A DNA stretch of 64,000 nt from Planctomycetia bacterium. Lineage in GTDB: Bacteria > Planctomycetota > Planctomycetia > Pirellulales > Thermoguttaceae. This document shows, piece after piece, positions 20,243 through 30,158 of this stretch. The notes beneath the pieces were generated by a model. It ran no database searches, had not been told where the DNA came from, and was given only the letters and a program-made list of their open reading frames with translations. A program made the translations under genes and the position numbers. The number at the start of each line of letters is the position of its first letter. Position 1 is the first letter of the stretch. Location: the NCBI GenBank assembly GCA_030539035.1, contig JAUNSU010000004.1, positions 1-64,000 of the forward strand. Direction: 5' to 3'.

Positions 20243-21412
20243 TCACTGTTTGAATATATCTTCAACTGTTTTTTTCAACGTATCAATATCGAGAGAAGCG
20301 GAAAGAACTTTTCCATCGCGGCCGATCAGAATAATGGTCGGAATGTCCCGAATTCCATAATACTCAGAAAGATCTTTAAAGCCTTTCTGAACGGAAAGGG
20401 AAAGGGCAATATTGCACCAGGGAATCTTCTGATCCGAAATGAATTTTCTCATCGGAACGGGATCTTTATCAATATTGTATCCGACATATTCGAGCCCTTT
20501 TTCATGGTATTTGTGATAAAGGACAAATAATTCGGGATAAATAGCCTTATAGGGATCGCACCAGGAGGCCCAAAAGGCGAGAACAACGACTTTGCCTTGC
20601 AAAAGAGCCGGATCGAACGTCTTTTCATCGGAAAGGATTCCTTCCAAAAGAATCTCCTTCCCTTTAAGGGAGGTAAAACGCAGAGTTCCTTCCAGTCCGG
20701 CCGCGGTTTTTTGAAGTTCGGGCTGATTCGAATTTTTAAAGGCGGTATAAAATTCACCGATCAATTCCGCAGTCCATTCCGGTTTCTTTTCCTGATCGGC
20801 AACGATCGTGATCGGATAGACCAGATCGAAGACAAGATCGCCCATCGACGGGTTGGCAAGAACAAACGCGCGGATCTCTTTGAGCAGGGAATCCATTTCT
20901 TCGCGCTTGGGAGCATTCGCAGTCCATGCGGCAACTTTTCCCTGATAGAGGATCCCGCGAAAGATCCGGACCATTTCCCGTCCCTGCGCGTTTCCCTGAA
21001 TTTTCTGATCCTTTTCCAAAAAAAGAACGAACTCTTCAAATCGCGAAAGCTGGTCCGGCTGGGACATCGCAAGATGAGCGAGAACCTGTCCTTTCATTCC
21101 GCAAGCGGAAAAATAAAAATGATCCTGATCCGGATGGGCAATGATCCGATCGGCAACGGTTAAAACGGTTGCGAACATCCTTTTCATCCAGGATCGAAAT
21201 TCAACTTCCGAAGAAAAGTCCCGTTCTTTGGACAAAAGATCCTTTGCATAATTTAGTAATTCCGCTGAAGATCCGCTTTCCGGGATACGAAGCGCTTCTT
21301 CATTATCGATTTCCGGTCCGGATGTCTTCGCGCCCGATATTAGACCGAGCGGGAGAAAAATTACGGAAAAAATCAGAAGTGCGTTCAGCAAATGTCCTGT
21401 TTTCTTTTTCAT
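20243..21412 (-). CDS. Secreted TlpA/thioredoxin-fold protein with one active-site cysteine
   Basis: A 389-residue exported protein (signal segment ALLIFSVIFLPLGLISG). The N-terminal 250 residues are helical and unassigned. The last 130 residues form a TlpA-like thioredoxin domain: GKVVVLAFWASWCDPYK, then YVGYNIDKD and the cis-proline segment GIRDIPTIILIG. The usual CxxC is C285-D-P-Y288, so the resolving cysteine is replaced by tyrosine; the DNA reads TGC GAT CCC TAT. A disulfide reductase cycle is therefore unlikely in its normal form. It sits upstream of the agarase-like gene and probably shares its transcript. Confidence 0.8.
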   Translation of the reverse strand: MKKKTGHLLNALLIFSVIFLPLGLISGAKTSGPEIDNEEALRIPESGSSAELLNYAKDLLSKERDFSSEVEFRSWMKRMFATVLTVADRIIAHPDQDHFYFSACGMKGQVLAHLAMSQPDQLSRFEEFVLFLEKDQKIQGNAQGREMVRIFRGILYQGKVAAWTANAPKREEMDSLLKEIRAFVLANPSMGDLVFDLVYPITIVADQEKKPEWTAELIGEFYTAFKNSNQPELQKTAAGLEGTLRFTSLKGKEILLEGILSDEKTFDPALLQGKVVVLAFWASWCDPYKAIYPELFVLYHKYHEKGLEYVGYNIDKDPVPMRKFISDQKIPWCNIALSLSVQKGFKDLSEYYGIRDIPTIILIGRDGKVLSASLDIDTLKKTVEDIFKQ

Positions 21413-21796
21413 GGATATTCTTCTTTTTCTTGATCGTTCTTGGGGATCTGTCTATGAACCGATACGATCTCTGCATTTTACCCGATAAAAGGAAAAAATA
21501 CAATCACCGCTTCCCTTTTCTCCTTTTCAAAAGAACCCGTGTATTTGAAGAACGCTAAAATGAGGCTATTGGAGTATTTATTTAAATTATACAAGATATG
21601 TATTATTTATAATATACCTATTTTATCTTTTTCTTCCTTTTGCCTTTACGGTAAATGCGGAAAGTGGAATTGATTATTTCTGTTTTCCTGATATAATTTC
21701 CTGTTAAATGGCCAGTAGTCCCTATTGGGATGAAGTAGGGGGGTTGTAAAAATATCCCTGTGATATTCCCGTTTTTGGGGAACGGATAGGAAGTCC
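21413..21796. other. Divergent intergenic region, 384 bases
   Basis: AT-rich region between two divergent genes. It contains a good promoter for the + strand gene (listed separately) and a C/G-run segment around 21718-21790 with short inverted repeats such as CCCTATTGGG. No coding region, RNA gene or mobile element is apparent. Confidence 0.6.
21670..21697 (+). promoter_or_regulatory. Promoter of the 21797 membrane-protein gene
   Basis: TTGATT at 21670-21675, 16-base spacer, TATAAT at 21692-21697. Predicted transcription start near 21704, giving a leader of about 90 bases. Confidence 0.6.
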
Positions 21797-23188
21797 ATGA
21801 AATCAGAGGAAGAGAAATCGGAAAATTCGGGGGAAGTCTATTCCATCCGCCCGGAAGTCCTTTCGGTGTCGAATTCTTCGGAAATTCTTTCGGAAGATCT
21901 GAAAAACAACGAACCGGAAGATACCGTTTATTTAATTCGGCAACATGATCCGGCGACTCCTTCGGACGCTCACATTGAATCTGCACCCGAGGAGGTGGAA
22001 GAATCTCCGGAGGCTGAGATCTATGGAGTATCCGCGCCGATTACCCGACCGTCCATCCCGCGTAAAAACCCGGAAAAGGCAATCCTTCCGGAAAAAGATT
22101 CGGAAAACGAACCGCTTTCTCTGGATACAATTTACGCACGGAAGCAGAAAGAGCGAAAAGAGAACGAGTACGAACTTTTCAAGGAAAATCGGGCGGATCT
22201 TCCGGCTCATCCTTTTCGCAGCAGGATCTTTCAGCCTTTTTTCATGCCGGGATTCATTCTCCGTCTGTTTATTATGATCGGAACATCGTTTGTTCCTTTT
22301 TATCTTGGAACGAGGATGTTCGGAGCCCGATTGGAAAAGATGTATAATATGTCCGGGGATATCGGGCAATTAAGCGGGTTTATCGATTGCATATTGCAGG
22401 ATCGAATTGTATTATTCCTCTTTTGTTTTCTTTGGGGAATCTTCTCACTTCCGTTTTCGTTCAATATTTTTACGGCGACTTCGGAAGGGGATGATCGGAT
22501 TGAAGAATGGCCCGAATTCAATGTAATCGGCGGTATCGGACAATTTCTCTGGGTCGCCATTCTGATCCTGATCGCGTCGATTCCAGGCTATTTTATATCG
22601 CTCGCATTTCATCTTTCCCGAACTTGGGGAGCGGTTGGCAGTGCGATATTCTTATTTCCGATTTTTTTTCTCTCCTGTATGGAAACGGATACCCTGTTTA
22701 CTTTTTGTACAAAATCCATTTTTCGCAGTTTGAAAAAACTGTATGGATCATGGATTCAATTTTACATAATCTCGATCGGGATCTTTTTTTCCAATATCGC
22801 GATTGCGATTGGATCGCTTTGGATTGTTGGACGATCGGAAAATTCTGTGATCTGCGCTCTGTTCGTTGCGATTATTATCGCGTTTTTGTTCACGATGATT
22901 CCGGTTCTTTATCTTCGATATCTCGGACGGCTCGCCTGGATCATCAGTGATTACAACAGAAAAAGATCCGAACTTGAAGACGGGGAAAGTTTAAACGATA
23001 ATAATAAAGCATTTGACGACAGTTCTGTTTACGAAGACAGCAGCGTCTTTGATGAAAGCGGTCCTCACGTCAATAGTCCCGTCAATACGAAAAACGAGGC
23101 AAACGCGGCAGACAACGCAATCGCGAAAAACGATGCAAATACAAACAATGATCTGGAAGAAGAAAACTGCGGAGGAAAAGATCCCTAA
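21797..23188 (+). CDS. Polytopic membrane protein with long acidic N- and C-terminal tails
   Basis: A 463-residue protein of unknown function. Residues 1-145 are hydrophilic and rich in Glu, Ser and Pro; residues 150-395 hold about six membrane segments (FILRLFIMIGTSFVPFYLG, FLFCFLWGIFSLPFSF, FLWVAILILIASIPGYFI, IFLFPIFFLSCMETDTL, IISIGIFFSNIAIAIGSLWIV, FVAIIIAFLFTMIPVLYL); the last 65 residues are Asn/Asp/Glu-rich and probably unstructured. Similar layouts are common among uncharacterised planctomycete membrane proteins. AGGAAG precedes the ATG. recA follows 65 bases later; no functional link is known. Confidence 0.75.
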   Translation: MKSEEEKSENSGEVYSIRPEVLSVSNSSEILSEDLKNNEPEDTVYLIRQHDPATPSDAHIESAPEEVEESPEAEIYGVSAPITRPSIPRKNPEKAILPEKDSENEPLSLDTIYARKQKERKENEYELFKENRADLPAHPFRSRIFQPFFMPGFILRLFIMIGTSFVPFYLGTRMFGARLEKMYNMSGDIGQLSGFIDCILQDRIVLFLFCFLWGIFSLPFSFNIFTATSEGDDRIEEWPEFNVIGGIGQFLWVAILILIASIPGYFISLAFHLSRTWGAVGSAIFLFPIFFLSCMETDTLFTFCTKSIFRSLKKLYGSWIQFYIISIGIFFSNIAIAIGSLWIVGRSENSVICALFVAIIIAFLFTMIPVLYLRYLGRLAWIISDYNRKRSELEDGESLNDNNKAFDDSSVYEDSSVFDESGPHVNSPVNTKNEANAADNAIAKNDANTNNDLEEENCGGKDP

Positions 23189-23253
23189 AATCAGGGGATT
23201 TACCTTCGGATCTTTATTATCAGCGACAACTTTTTAAGGAAGGAATCTGTTAA

Positions 23254-24354
23254 ATGGCAAAAAAAACGACAACGGAAAACAAGGCTGCAAAGAACTCGCC
23301 CGCGAAAAAGATCGACGCTCTTTTTGCGAACAATCCGGAACTGAAAAGTGCCGTGGAGCAAATTGAGAAGGAGTTCGGACAAGGGGCGATCATGCCGCTG
23401 GGAATGAATAAATCACCGGGATTGACCGGAATAAAGACAGGAGCGCTTTCCCTGGATATCGCTCTTGGCGGACACGGGATCCCGCATGGGCGGATTATTG
23501 AGATCTTTGGCCCGGAATCGAGCGGAAAAACGACTCTTACCCTTCATATTGTTGCCGAAGCGCAAAAAGAAGGCGGAATCGCCGCGTTTATCGATGCGGA
23601 ACACGCTCTCGATCCAAGTTGGGCCAAAAGACTCGGTGTTGATCTGGAATCTCTTCTCGTGAGCCAGCCGGGAAGCGGTGAAGAGGCAATGAGAATCGCC
23701 GAGCGGCTCGTAAAGACAAACGCCGTCGACGTGATCGTGATCGACTCGGTTGCCGCTCTCGTTCCGGAAAAAGAACTGCAGGGAGATATTGGCGATTCCC
23801 ATGTCGGACTTCAGGCGCGCCTTATGAGCCAAGCTCTGCGCAAGATGACCGGAGTAATCGCGAAGAGTAAAACCGCTGTGATCTTCATCAATCAGATCCG
23901 CGAAAAAGTCGGTGTAATGTTCGGATCGCCGGAGACCACTCCGGGCGGACGCGCACTGAAATTCTATTGCTCTTGCCGAATTGATGTCCGCCGGATCGGA
24001 CAGATCAAGGAGGGGGAAGATGTAATCGGACAACGGGTCAAAGCGAAAGTCGTAAAGAACAAGGTCGCTCCTCCTTTCCGATCGGCCGAATTTGATATGC
24101 TTCATTCGACCGGGATCAGCTTTGAGGGCGATGTTCTCGACTTGGCTATTGCCAAAAAGATCGTGATCAAAAGCGGAGCGTGGTTCCGATACGGCGAAAT
24201 GCAGCTCGGACAGGGAAGAGAAAAAACACGGCAGTTCCTTAAAGATAATCGCGAGATTCTGGACGAAATCGAAAAGAAAGTCCGGGATGCTCTCGCGGAA
24301 GATGATGGCGCCGCAATCATCGATGTCAATGAGGAAATCGAAGAAGATTTTTAA
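23254..24354 (+). CDS. recA: Recombinase RecA
   Basis: A 366-residue RecA. The Walker A motif GPESSGKTT is at residues 86-94, Walker B lies in [12 protein letters not shown], and the DNA-binding loops in [14 protein letters not shown] and [16 protein letters not shown] are intact. It mediates homologous strand exchange and SOS induction. A lysine-rich N-terminal extension of about 20 residues precedes the core. AAGGAAGGAA lies before the ATG. No LexA-type operator was recognised upstream. Confidence 0.98.
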   Translation: MAKKTTTENKAAKNSPAKKIDALFANNPELKSAVEQIEKEFGQGAIMPLGMNKSPGLTGIKTGALSLDIALGGHGIPHGRIIEIFGPESSGKTTLTLHIVAEAQKEGGIAAFIDAEHALDPSWAKRLGVDLESLLVSQPGSGEEAMRIAERLVKTNAVDVIVIDSVAALVPEKELQGDIGDSHVGLQARLMSQALRKMTGVIAKSKTAVIFINQIREKVGVMFGSPETTPGGRALKFYCSCRIDVRRIGQIKEGEDVIGQRVKAKVVKNKVAPPFRSAEFDMLHSTGISFEGDVLDLAIAKKIVIKSGAWFRYGEMQLGQGREKTRQFLKDNREILDEIEKKVRDALAEDDGAAIIDVNEEIEEDF

Positions 24355-24462
24355 TTCAAATGATCCCCTGATCCGTTCTGCGGAGCAAGGATTCGCTTAT
24401 CGCGCAAGAATGGATCGGAGATCCTAAAACAAAAAACGGAAAGTCCAATAAACGGTAATTCC

Positions 24463-25815
24463 ATGGAAGAAAAAAACGACTTGAAAAGCAATGGGAGCTT
24501 TACTGAAGAAGATCTGTTAAAAGATCAAACGGAAGTGATCGAAAGCAGTATTGATCTGGAAGAAGAAGCGAAGGAAGCGGTGATTGAGAACGCGTCCGCG
24601 CAAGATGAGGGTCCGGGAGAAAATACCCGTCCGTTCGAGATTCATGTCTCCGAACGGGTCAAAAGACTTCCCCCTTATTTATTCGCGGAACTGAACGCGC
24701 TCAAATACGCAAAACGCCGGGAAGGGGTCGATGTAATTGATCTGGGAATGGGAAGTCCTTCCGATCCTCCCCATCAGCTGATCGTCGATAAATTGGTGGA
24801 AATGGCTCAAAATCCGCGTCTGCACGCATACAGCAACGCACGCGGCCTTCCGAATCTTCGCAAGGAAGTTGCTGCCCGATATTGGAAATATTACGGTGTC
24901 CGATTGAATCCGGACAATGAAATTATTGTATCCATCGGATCGAAAGACGCGATCAGCCATATGATCCTCGCCCTGATCGGGCCGGGTGATCTCGCGATTG
25001 TTCCCTCTCCTTATTTTCCTGCACACCTCTATTCGGTAATGCTCGCTTCCGGAGAAACCCTTGCGCTGGACGCCCGAAATCCCGAAAAACTTCTCTCTGA
25101 TGTCGCACGGGCCTGCGAAACCCACTGTCCCCGGCCGAAATTGATGCTCGTCAACTATCCGCACAATCCGACAGCAACCGTTGTGGATCAGGAATTCTAT
25201 GTTGATCTGGTCAAGTTGGCCAAAAAATATGAGTTCATGCTGATCAGCGATCTTGCCTATGCGGATGTTGTTTTCGACGGATATCGAACGCCGAGTCTGC
25301 TTTCGGTTCCCGGTGCGCTGGATGTCGCTGTTGAGATGACCACCATGTCCAAAAGCTATAATATGGCCGGATGGCGTGTCGGGTTCTGCTGCGGAAACCG
25401 GGATATGGTCCGCGCGCTCTCTACAATTAAAACCTATTATGATTACGGCACTTTTTCTCCGATCCAAATTGCGAGTATCGTTGCTATCCGGGAACTGGAC
25501 GCAATGGTCGAAAAACAGGCCAAGATCTATGAACATCGGCGCAATATCCTTTGCGATGCGATGGAACGAATTGGCTGGGAAGTCGTTCGCCCAAAAGCTT
25601 CCATGTTTGTTTGGCAAAAAGTTCCGACAGAATGGGCTCAAAAAATGAGTACGTTCGATTTCGCAATGAAATTATTGCGAGAAGCGAATGTCGTCGTAAG
25701 CCCGGGATCCGCTTTTGGACCTTTGGGTGAAGGATATATGCGCTTGGCCCTTGTCGAAAAGGAAGAACGGCTTCGACAGGCGATCCGGCAAATCGGACGC
25801 GCCTTGAAAGAATAA
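24463..25815 (+). CDS. Class I/II aminotransferase, AlaC-like, with acidic N-terminal extension
   Basis: A 450-residue fold-type I PLP aminotransferase. The core has [12 protein letters not shown], the YPHNPTATV segment, the aspartate and tyrosine of [14 protein letters not shown], and the PLP lysine in [15 protein letters not shown]. The core resembles alanine-forming AlaC/YfdZ or LL-diaminopimelate-type transaminases; pyruvate to alanine is the most likely reaction. The first 55 or so residues are strongly acidic (Glu/Asp-rich) with no in-frame Met to replace the start at 24463; this tail is not part of the usual family core. Downstream of recA by 108 bases. Confidence 0.88.
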   Translation: MEEKNDLKSNGSFTEEDLLKDQTEVIESSIDLEEEAKEAVIENASAQDEGPGENTRPFEIHVSERVKRLPPYLFAELNALKYAKRREGVDVIDLGMGSPSDPPHQLIVDKLVEMAQNPRLHAYSNARGLPNLRKEVAARYWKYYGVRLNPDNEIIVSIGSKDAISHMILALIGPGDLAIVPSPYFPAHLYSVMLASGETLALDARNPEKLLSDVARACETHCPRPKLMLVNYPHNPTATVVDQEFYVDLVKLAKKYEFMLISDLAYADVVFDGYRTPSLLSVPGALDVAVEMTTMSKSYNMAGWRVGFCCGNRDMVRALSTIKTYYDYGTFSPIQIASIVAIRELDAMVEKQAKIYEHRRNILCDAMERIGWEVVRPKASMFVWQKVPTEWAQKMSTFDFAMKLLREANVVVSPGSAFGPLGEGYMRLALVEKEERLRQAIRQIGRALKE

Positions 25816-25827
25816 TTCCCTTTTCGT

Positions 25828-27057
25828 TTATTCCAGGATTTGATTTAAGAGACGGAAAGCCCGCAGGCAGTAGAGATTGTCAATGATCGCAGGATGTCCG
25901 CCGAATCGATAGGATCGCTCAATCACCCGATGCGACCGGACATCCTGAACGGCAATGGAAACATCCCGTTCGTCGTCGGGGGTATTTGTTTTCGGATAGG
26001 GACCGATCAACAAAAGATAATCCGGTTTGCCGGCATCATCATTGAACATTTCCAATGCAGTCCGAAAGATCTGCGGTGATTTGAAATAGGGAGATTCTTT
26101 TGCAAGGATAAACGAACCGCAAAAACAGTCCTCCTGGATCTGCGACGACATCAATCCTCTTGTTCCCCATTCAAGGAGACCAACTTTCTTTCCCTTCGCC
26201 TTCAGTTTTTTGCAAACCGCCGAAGAAAGTGTTTCTTCTCCTTCACCGAAAACGTACTCGCCGAGGATATCGTAAATGATCTTTTTTGTCTCTTGGATTT
26301 GCGCTTCGACTTCTTCCTGATCATCACCTTCCGCGCGAATTCGAAGGGTAATGATCCCTTCTTTCGCGGTGATCCCAACGGTTGGTGTATGTTCCCTGCT
26401 GATCAAATGAGGAAGCCGGGCTTCCACTTCGCTTTCTCCCAATCCGAACGTATGAATGCGAAGATTGCGGACATAATGATCTTCTTTTCGAATCGTCCGA
26501 ATAAAATTCATTACCTGTTCCCGCGCGGTTTGGTTCCACATCTCTTTCATTTCGGCCGGTACTCCCGGAAAGACCAGAAGACGAACCGGATCGGACTTGC
26601 CGGTAATTGCGAAATTCAGTTCGCATTCAAAGCCGGGCGCGGTTCCATGCGGATTCGGAATGATCTTGGCTCCTTTCGGAAAACAGGCCTGGATCCGATT
26701 CGACTCGGGCATCGAACGATTCCTCTTGCGAAAGAGCTCCTGAATAAAGTTCAGTGTTTCCTGATCCTGCTGAAGGGGAACACCGATCAGATCCGCGGCC
26801 GCCTGTCTGGTAAGATCATCTTCTGTAGGTCCAATCCCTCCTGTAATCAGAATAAGATCACTTCGGCCCGCCGCAATTCGGAAGACATCAACCATCGGGC
26901 CAAGTTCATCGCCCACTGTCGAATGATAAAGGGTCCGAATCCCGAGATCGGCAAGTTCACTGCTCAACCAGGCCGAATTGGTATCAACAATCGCACCTGA
27001 AGTAATTTCGTCGCCAATAGAGATCAGTTCTGCGGTTAAATGTTCAGGATGATTCAT
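25828..27057 (-). CDS. CinA-like nicotinamide-nucleotide protein with degenerate C-terminal domain
   Basis: A 409-residue protein. The N-terminal half is a CinA/MoaB-like (COG1058) domain: ELISIGDEITSGAIVDTN and LILITGGIGPTEDDLTRQA, the ADP-ribose pyrophosphatase part of CinA. The C-terminal domain follows the CinA layout (EETLSSAVCKKLKAKGKKVGL...) but where active PncC amidases have ESCTGG this one reads LLEWGTRGLM, so the catalytic serine is missing and deamidase activity is improbable. The start at 27057 is chosen because the family begins at MNHPEHLTAELISIGDE and AAAGGGA lies upstream; a longer frame to 27129 adds an unrelated leader. It converges with the aminotransferase gene. Confidence 0.85.
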   Translation of the reverse strand: MNHPEHLTAELISIGDEITSGAIVDTNSAWLSSELADLGIRTLYHSTVGDELGPMVDVFRIAAGRSDLILITGGIGPTEDDLTRQAAADLIGVPLQQDQETLNFIQELFRKRNRSMPESNRIQACFPKGAKIIPNPHGTAPGFECELNFAITGKSDPVRLLVFPGVPAEMKEMWNQTAREQVMNFIRTIRKEDHYVRNLRIHTFGLGESEVEARLPHLISREHTPTVGITAKEGIITLRIRAEGDDQEEVEAQIQETKKIIYDILGEYVFGEGEETLSSAVCKKLKAKGKKVGLLEWGTRGLMSSQIQEDCFCGSFILAKESPYFKSPQIFRTALEMFNDDAGKPDYLLLIGPYPKTNTPDDERDVSIAVQDVRSHRVIERSYRFGGHPAIIDNLYCLRAFRLLNQILE

Positions 27058-27382
27058 TCGATTCCCTTTCCATGGATAAAAATTGCGGGATAATACTTCA
27101 CAGAAAAAAATTATACCCCAGCCGCTCAAGAAGAAAAGGGCAAGTCCAGTGAAGAAAAAACTCCTGTTCCGGATCGCCTCCTTTTAATACAAAATAAGTA
27201 AAGTCCCGAGAAAATACAGGATGAATCCGTTTTCCTATTGCAAAATCACGATGTTTTCTGTATAATTTTCGAATTACCAAAAGAATTCCCTGTTTTATCC
27301 ATTTTAAAGTCGAATTTTTTTCGCGCAAATTGGGAATAAAAACAGGACAACTCATTGAAAATACGAGTTCAAGGAGCAATCA
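27058..27382. other. Intergenic region between divergent genes, 325 bases
   Basis: AT-rich spacer between the cinA-like gene and the zinc-ribbon gene. It holds one clear + strand promoter (27238-27266) and nothing else recognisable. Confidence 0.6.
27238..27266 (+). promoter_or_regulatory. Promoter of the zinc-ribbon gene
   Basis: TTGCAA at 27238-27243, exactly 17 bases, TATAAT at 27261-27266. Start near 27273, so the leader is about 110 bases. Confidence 0.7.
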
Positions 27383-28198
27383 ATGAACGACCAGAACGAC
27401 AATGGAATCGATGCCAATCCTTACGCAGGTCCGGTCAAGGAAGATTTTTTGAAGGATGCAATGCAATACAGGGACAATTTTGAGGATGAGCAGGAATTTC
27501 AGGAAGCGCTTGCGATTTGGCCAGTCTGTCCGCAGTGCGGAAGAAGACGAACAACACGATGTCCAATATGCAAAGTCTCCGGAAATTTATTTCCGTTGGG
27601 AGATGATACATTTTGGGTCGAACCGGCGCAGGAAACAGGATCTTCCGATCATTCCTGTTCCTGCGGCGGGAATTGCGGGTGCCATCATGGATCGGCCCCT
27701 GCAGATCGGTCGAATTTTCCCTCTCAATTGGCCGGAGAGATCCAGCCGGGACTGCGGGATTACCGATATGATTCTCCTTATTCCGCTCCTTATCCCGAAA
27801 AAACGGAAGCGCCGACCGAAGCGCCGAAAGATCTTCCCAATCTTTCGATTTCCGTTTCCGATCCTGTCTATTCCGGAATTACTCCCGCCAAAAAACTGAT
27901 CGATTTGGAAAAAACGGCGGAAGAAGAGCGAAAAGTATTAAAATTGGCCGTTTGCCATGTCTGTTCGGAACCGTTTGTTCCCCGTTTTCCCGCCCGATGC
28001 GAGTGGTGCGGACATGTATTTGATCTCGAAAACAGATCGGAAGAGGATCAGGAATCCGAAGAAGAAAGCGAATTTATTCCGCCGGATCCCGATTCCTATC
28101 AGCGTAATGAAGAAATCAATCCAAGGATCATGCTCGTACTTACCATTATGGGAATCGCGGCGATCGGAGCCTTCCTTTATCTTTGGGCCCTGTTTTAA
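27383..28198 (+). CDS. Zinc-ribbon protein with C-terminal membrane anchor
   Basis: A 271-residue protein with four groups of paired cysteines: CPQCGRRRTTRCPIC (about residues 50-64), a Cys/His-rich CSCGGNCGCHHG (about 92-103), and CHVCSEPF...CEWCGHVFD (about 192-217), each fit to bind zinc. A single hydrophobic segment at the very end (IMLVLTIMGIAAIGAFLYLWALF) anchors it with the ribbons presumably in the cytoplasm. The intervening stretch is Pro/Glu-rich. The function is unknown; such ribbon-plus-tail-anchor proteins recur in planctomycetes. Confidence 0.75.
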   Translation: MNDQNDNGIDANPYAGPVKEDFLKDAMQYRDNFEDEQEFQEALAIWPVCPQCGRRRTTRCPICKVSGNLFPLGDDTFWVEPAQETGSSDHSCSCGGNCGCHHGSAPADRSNFPSQLAGEIQPGLRDYRYDSPYSAPYPEKTEAPTEAPKDLPNLSISVSDPVYSGITPAKKLIDLEKTAEEERKVLKLAVCHVCSEPFVPRFPARCEWCGHVFDLENRSEEDQESEEESEFIPPDPDSYQRNEEINPRIMLVLTIMGIAAIGAFLYLWALF

Positions 28199-28304
28199 AA
28201 TCAGATTTGGAAGAAGACTTTCCGTTCAGAATTTTCCCGGGCAGATAAATATCCGCCGGAAAATTTAAAAGGCGGGATCTTAAGCAAGGGGCATAAAGGG
28301 ACAT

Positions 28305-28330
28305 AAAAAAACCGGAGAAGATTTCTCCGG
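28305..28330 (-). terminator. Intrinsic terminator after infA
   Basis: On the minus strand a stem of CCGGAGAA with its complement TTCTCCGG is followed by seven T residues. It begins 12 bases after the infA stop codon. Confidence 0.85.
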
Positions 28331-28341
28331 CAGTCCGTCAA

Positions 28342-28590
28342 TCAGGATCCTGGATTATCCTTGTCCCGATAAGTGATTCTGCCCCGTTCCATATCGTAAG
28401 GGCTCAACTCCACTTTCACATGGTCGCCGGGAACAACGCGAATCCGAAATTTACGCATTTTCCCCGCAAGCCGACATAAAACCGTGTGGTCAAAGTTGTC
28501 GATCTTAACTCGAAATGCTCCCCGGACCTCTTCGGTTACCGTTCCTTCGAGTGAAAGACATTCTTCTTTTGTTTTCTGTTCTCTTTCCAA
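28342..28590 (-). CDS. infA: Translation initiation factor IF-1
   Basis: An 82-residue S1/OB-fold protein. The segments [56 protein letters not shown] match IF-1 along almost its whole length. It binds the ribosomal A site during initiation. The gene stands alone here rather than in the rpmJ-rpsM ribosomal-protein cluster, with its own promoter and terminator. Confidence 0.95.
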   Translation of the reverse strand: MEREQKTKEECLSLEGTVTEEVRGAFRVKIDNFDHTVLCRLAGKMRKFRIRVVPGDHVKVELSPYDMERGRITYRDKDNPGS

Positions 28591-28737
28591 AACAAACCTC
28601 TCTCGGCTGCAAACTGGTCAATTTCTTTTTACACTCTTTTTTCAACACAAAAAAAGGCAAAAAAGCTGACGACAGCCTTCGCGATGAATCTCATACTACG
28701 GAGAAAAAATTCACTCATAGTATACTACCTTGATTCT

Positions 28738-28765
28738 ATTATACCGAGAAAATGAAAAAAGTAAA
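28738..28765 (-). promoter_or_regulatory. Promoter of infA
   Basis: On the minus strand TTTACT (28765-28760), 16-base spacer, TATAAT (28743-28738). Start near 28731, giving a leader of about 140 bases before the infA ATG at 28590. Confidence 0.6.
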
Positions 28766-28852
28766 CCCCCAAAAAACAAAAATTTCCGGATTATCCGTTC
28801 AACCTTCCGCATTTTGCCTTGTTTTATTTCTCAAGGGGGAAAATTTTCCGAA

Positions 28853-30052
28853 TTAACCGTATGCTCCCATCCCGAAAAACAGATTTTTTTTCAGAATTTG
28901 ATAGAACCAAAAATCTTCAGGAATCTCTCGACCGGGAAGATGATGACTTGTTCTGGAAGGGCTCAATTCCAGTTCCTTCAGAAATCTTCCTTCGGCCTGA
29001 TCCGCTGCCTTTTGATCTTTAAAAAATCGGGCAAGATCGCCGGGCGCTTCCAAAATCACACATCCCTCCGTTTTGGAATGCGCGAACTTTTGAAATTCGC
29101 GCAGAAATCGGCTTTTATTGATCGTTTTAAACAGATCCGGCCCGCTCGAAAGGGTTTCCTTGCAGACAGAAAGGGGCGGACAAGGTTCGATCCCTCCTTT
29201 GGGTCCAATATGGAATCCAAGTCCTTTTACCGCAGGACAAACCGCTTTTCCGCTCACATCCCAATAGGTATCGATCAACAGGATCGGCTTCTTTTTTCGG
29301 AGTTCCAGAAGGCGCTGCCGGAAAGCAACGATCTGATCAGGATCAAGCGCAAGTTCAGGAGCCGGATCCATTCCAACAGGCCGGTACATATAATACCAGA
29401 GATACATCGCGCCTGTTTTAATAAAGAAATCAACATAATCATCAGAAAGGACTTCCTCGAAATTCAAGGCGTTGACAACCGTTGCAACTCCATAGAGCAG
29501 CCGGTTTTTTTGCAATTCCCGACAGGCATCCGCTGCTTTTCGAAAAGTCCCCTCCCCGCGTCGGGCATCATTGCTCTCCGCAAAACCGTCAATACTTACA
29601 AGCGGGGTGATGTTTCCCGCTTCCCGAATTTTATCAATCGCATCCGCATCAAGGATCTGCGCGTTGGTAATGATCTGAAAATAGCACTCGGGATGGTTCT
29701 GAATGATCTCCCATATCTTCGGATACATCAAAGGTTCCCCGCCCAAAAAAGTATGAAACCAGGCACTCTGCTCCGCACAGGTTCGAATCGTTCGCTCCAC
29801 ATCTTCCGGCTCCAGGGATTCCGGCTGATCACGATGGTTCCAACATCCCCGACAAGCCAAGGAACAGGCGTTTGTAAGTGCAAAGAACAGAAAAGGAGGA
29901 AAAAGATTCCCTTCCTTCAACCTCTTTTTATAAGCGGCAAGAGCAAAAAAACCTTTCCAAACCCAAAGACGAATCGCTTTATAAAGAATTCGCGGGGAAA
30001 GCTCTGTCAATGCCCGAAAAAAAAGCCGAACGAGAACTATTATTTTACCCAT
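28853..30052 (-). CDS. Radical SAM protein with SPASM-like C-terminus
   Basis: A 399-residue protein. The radical SAM cluster motif is C63-x3-C67-x2-C70 (NACSLACRGCW), followed by FLGGEPLMYP and SIDGFAESNDARRG, typical of the MoaA/SPASM branch. A second set of cysteines (KAVCPAVKGLGFHIGPKGGIEPCPPLSVC) near residues 270-300 probably binds an auxiliary cluster. The first 40 residues are basic and hydrophobic (LYKAIRLWVWKGFFALAAYKKRLK), suggestive of membrane association. The substrate is unknown. AGAGGAAG precedes the ATG. It lies 106 bases after fabI in the same direction. Confidence 0.85.
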   Translation of the reverse strand: MGKIIVLVRLFFRALTELSPRILYKAIRLWVWKGFFALAAYKKRLKEGNLFPPFLFFALTNACSLACRGCWNHRDQPESLEPEDVERTIRTCAEQSAWFHTFLGGEPLMYPKIWEIIQNHPECYFQIITNAQILDADAIDKIREAGNITPLVSIDGFAESNDARRGEGTFRKAADACRELQKNRLLYGVATVVNALNFEEVLSDDYVDFFIKTGAMYLWYYMYRPVGMDPAPELALDPDQIVAFRQRLLELRKKKPILLIDTYWDVSGKAVCPAVKGLGFHIGPKGGIEPCPPLSVCKETLSSGPDLFKTINKSRFLREFQKFAHSKTEGCVILEAPGDLARFFKDQKAADQAEGRFLKELELSPSRTSHHLPGREIPEDFWFYQILKKNLFFGMGAYG

Positions 30053-30158
30053 TCTTCCTCTTCTGTCTGTTTTTATCGCTTTTGCAAAAAATTAACGTCC
30101 TTTTCCATTTACAGCAAGAACATCTGTAAGTCCATCGAACGCTCCGGAAAAATCGGGA

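Noticed and set aside
28199-28300. Inverted repeat AATTTTCC...GGAAAATT after the zinc-ribbon gene as a terminator
   Set aside because: The arms are AT-rich and no T-run follows; the nearby CCGGAGAA hairpin is the better terminator and belongs to infA.
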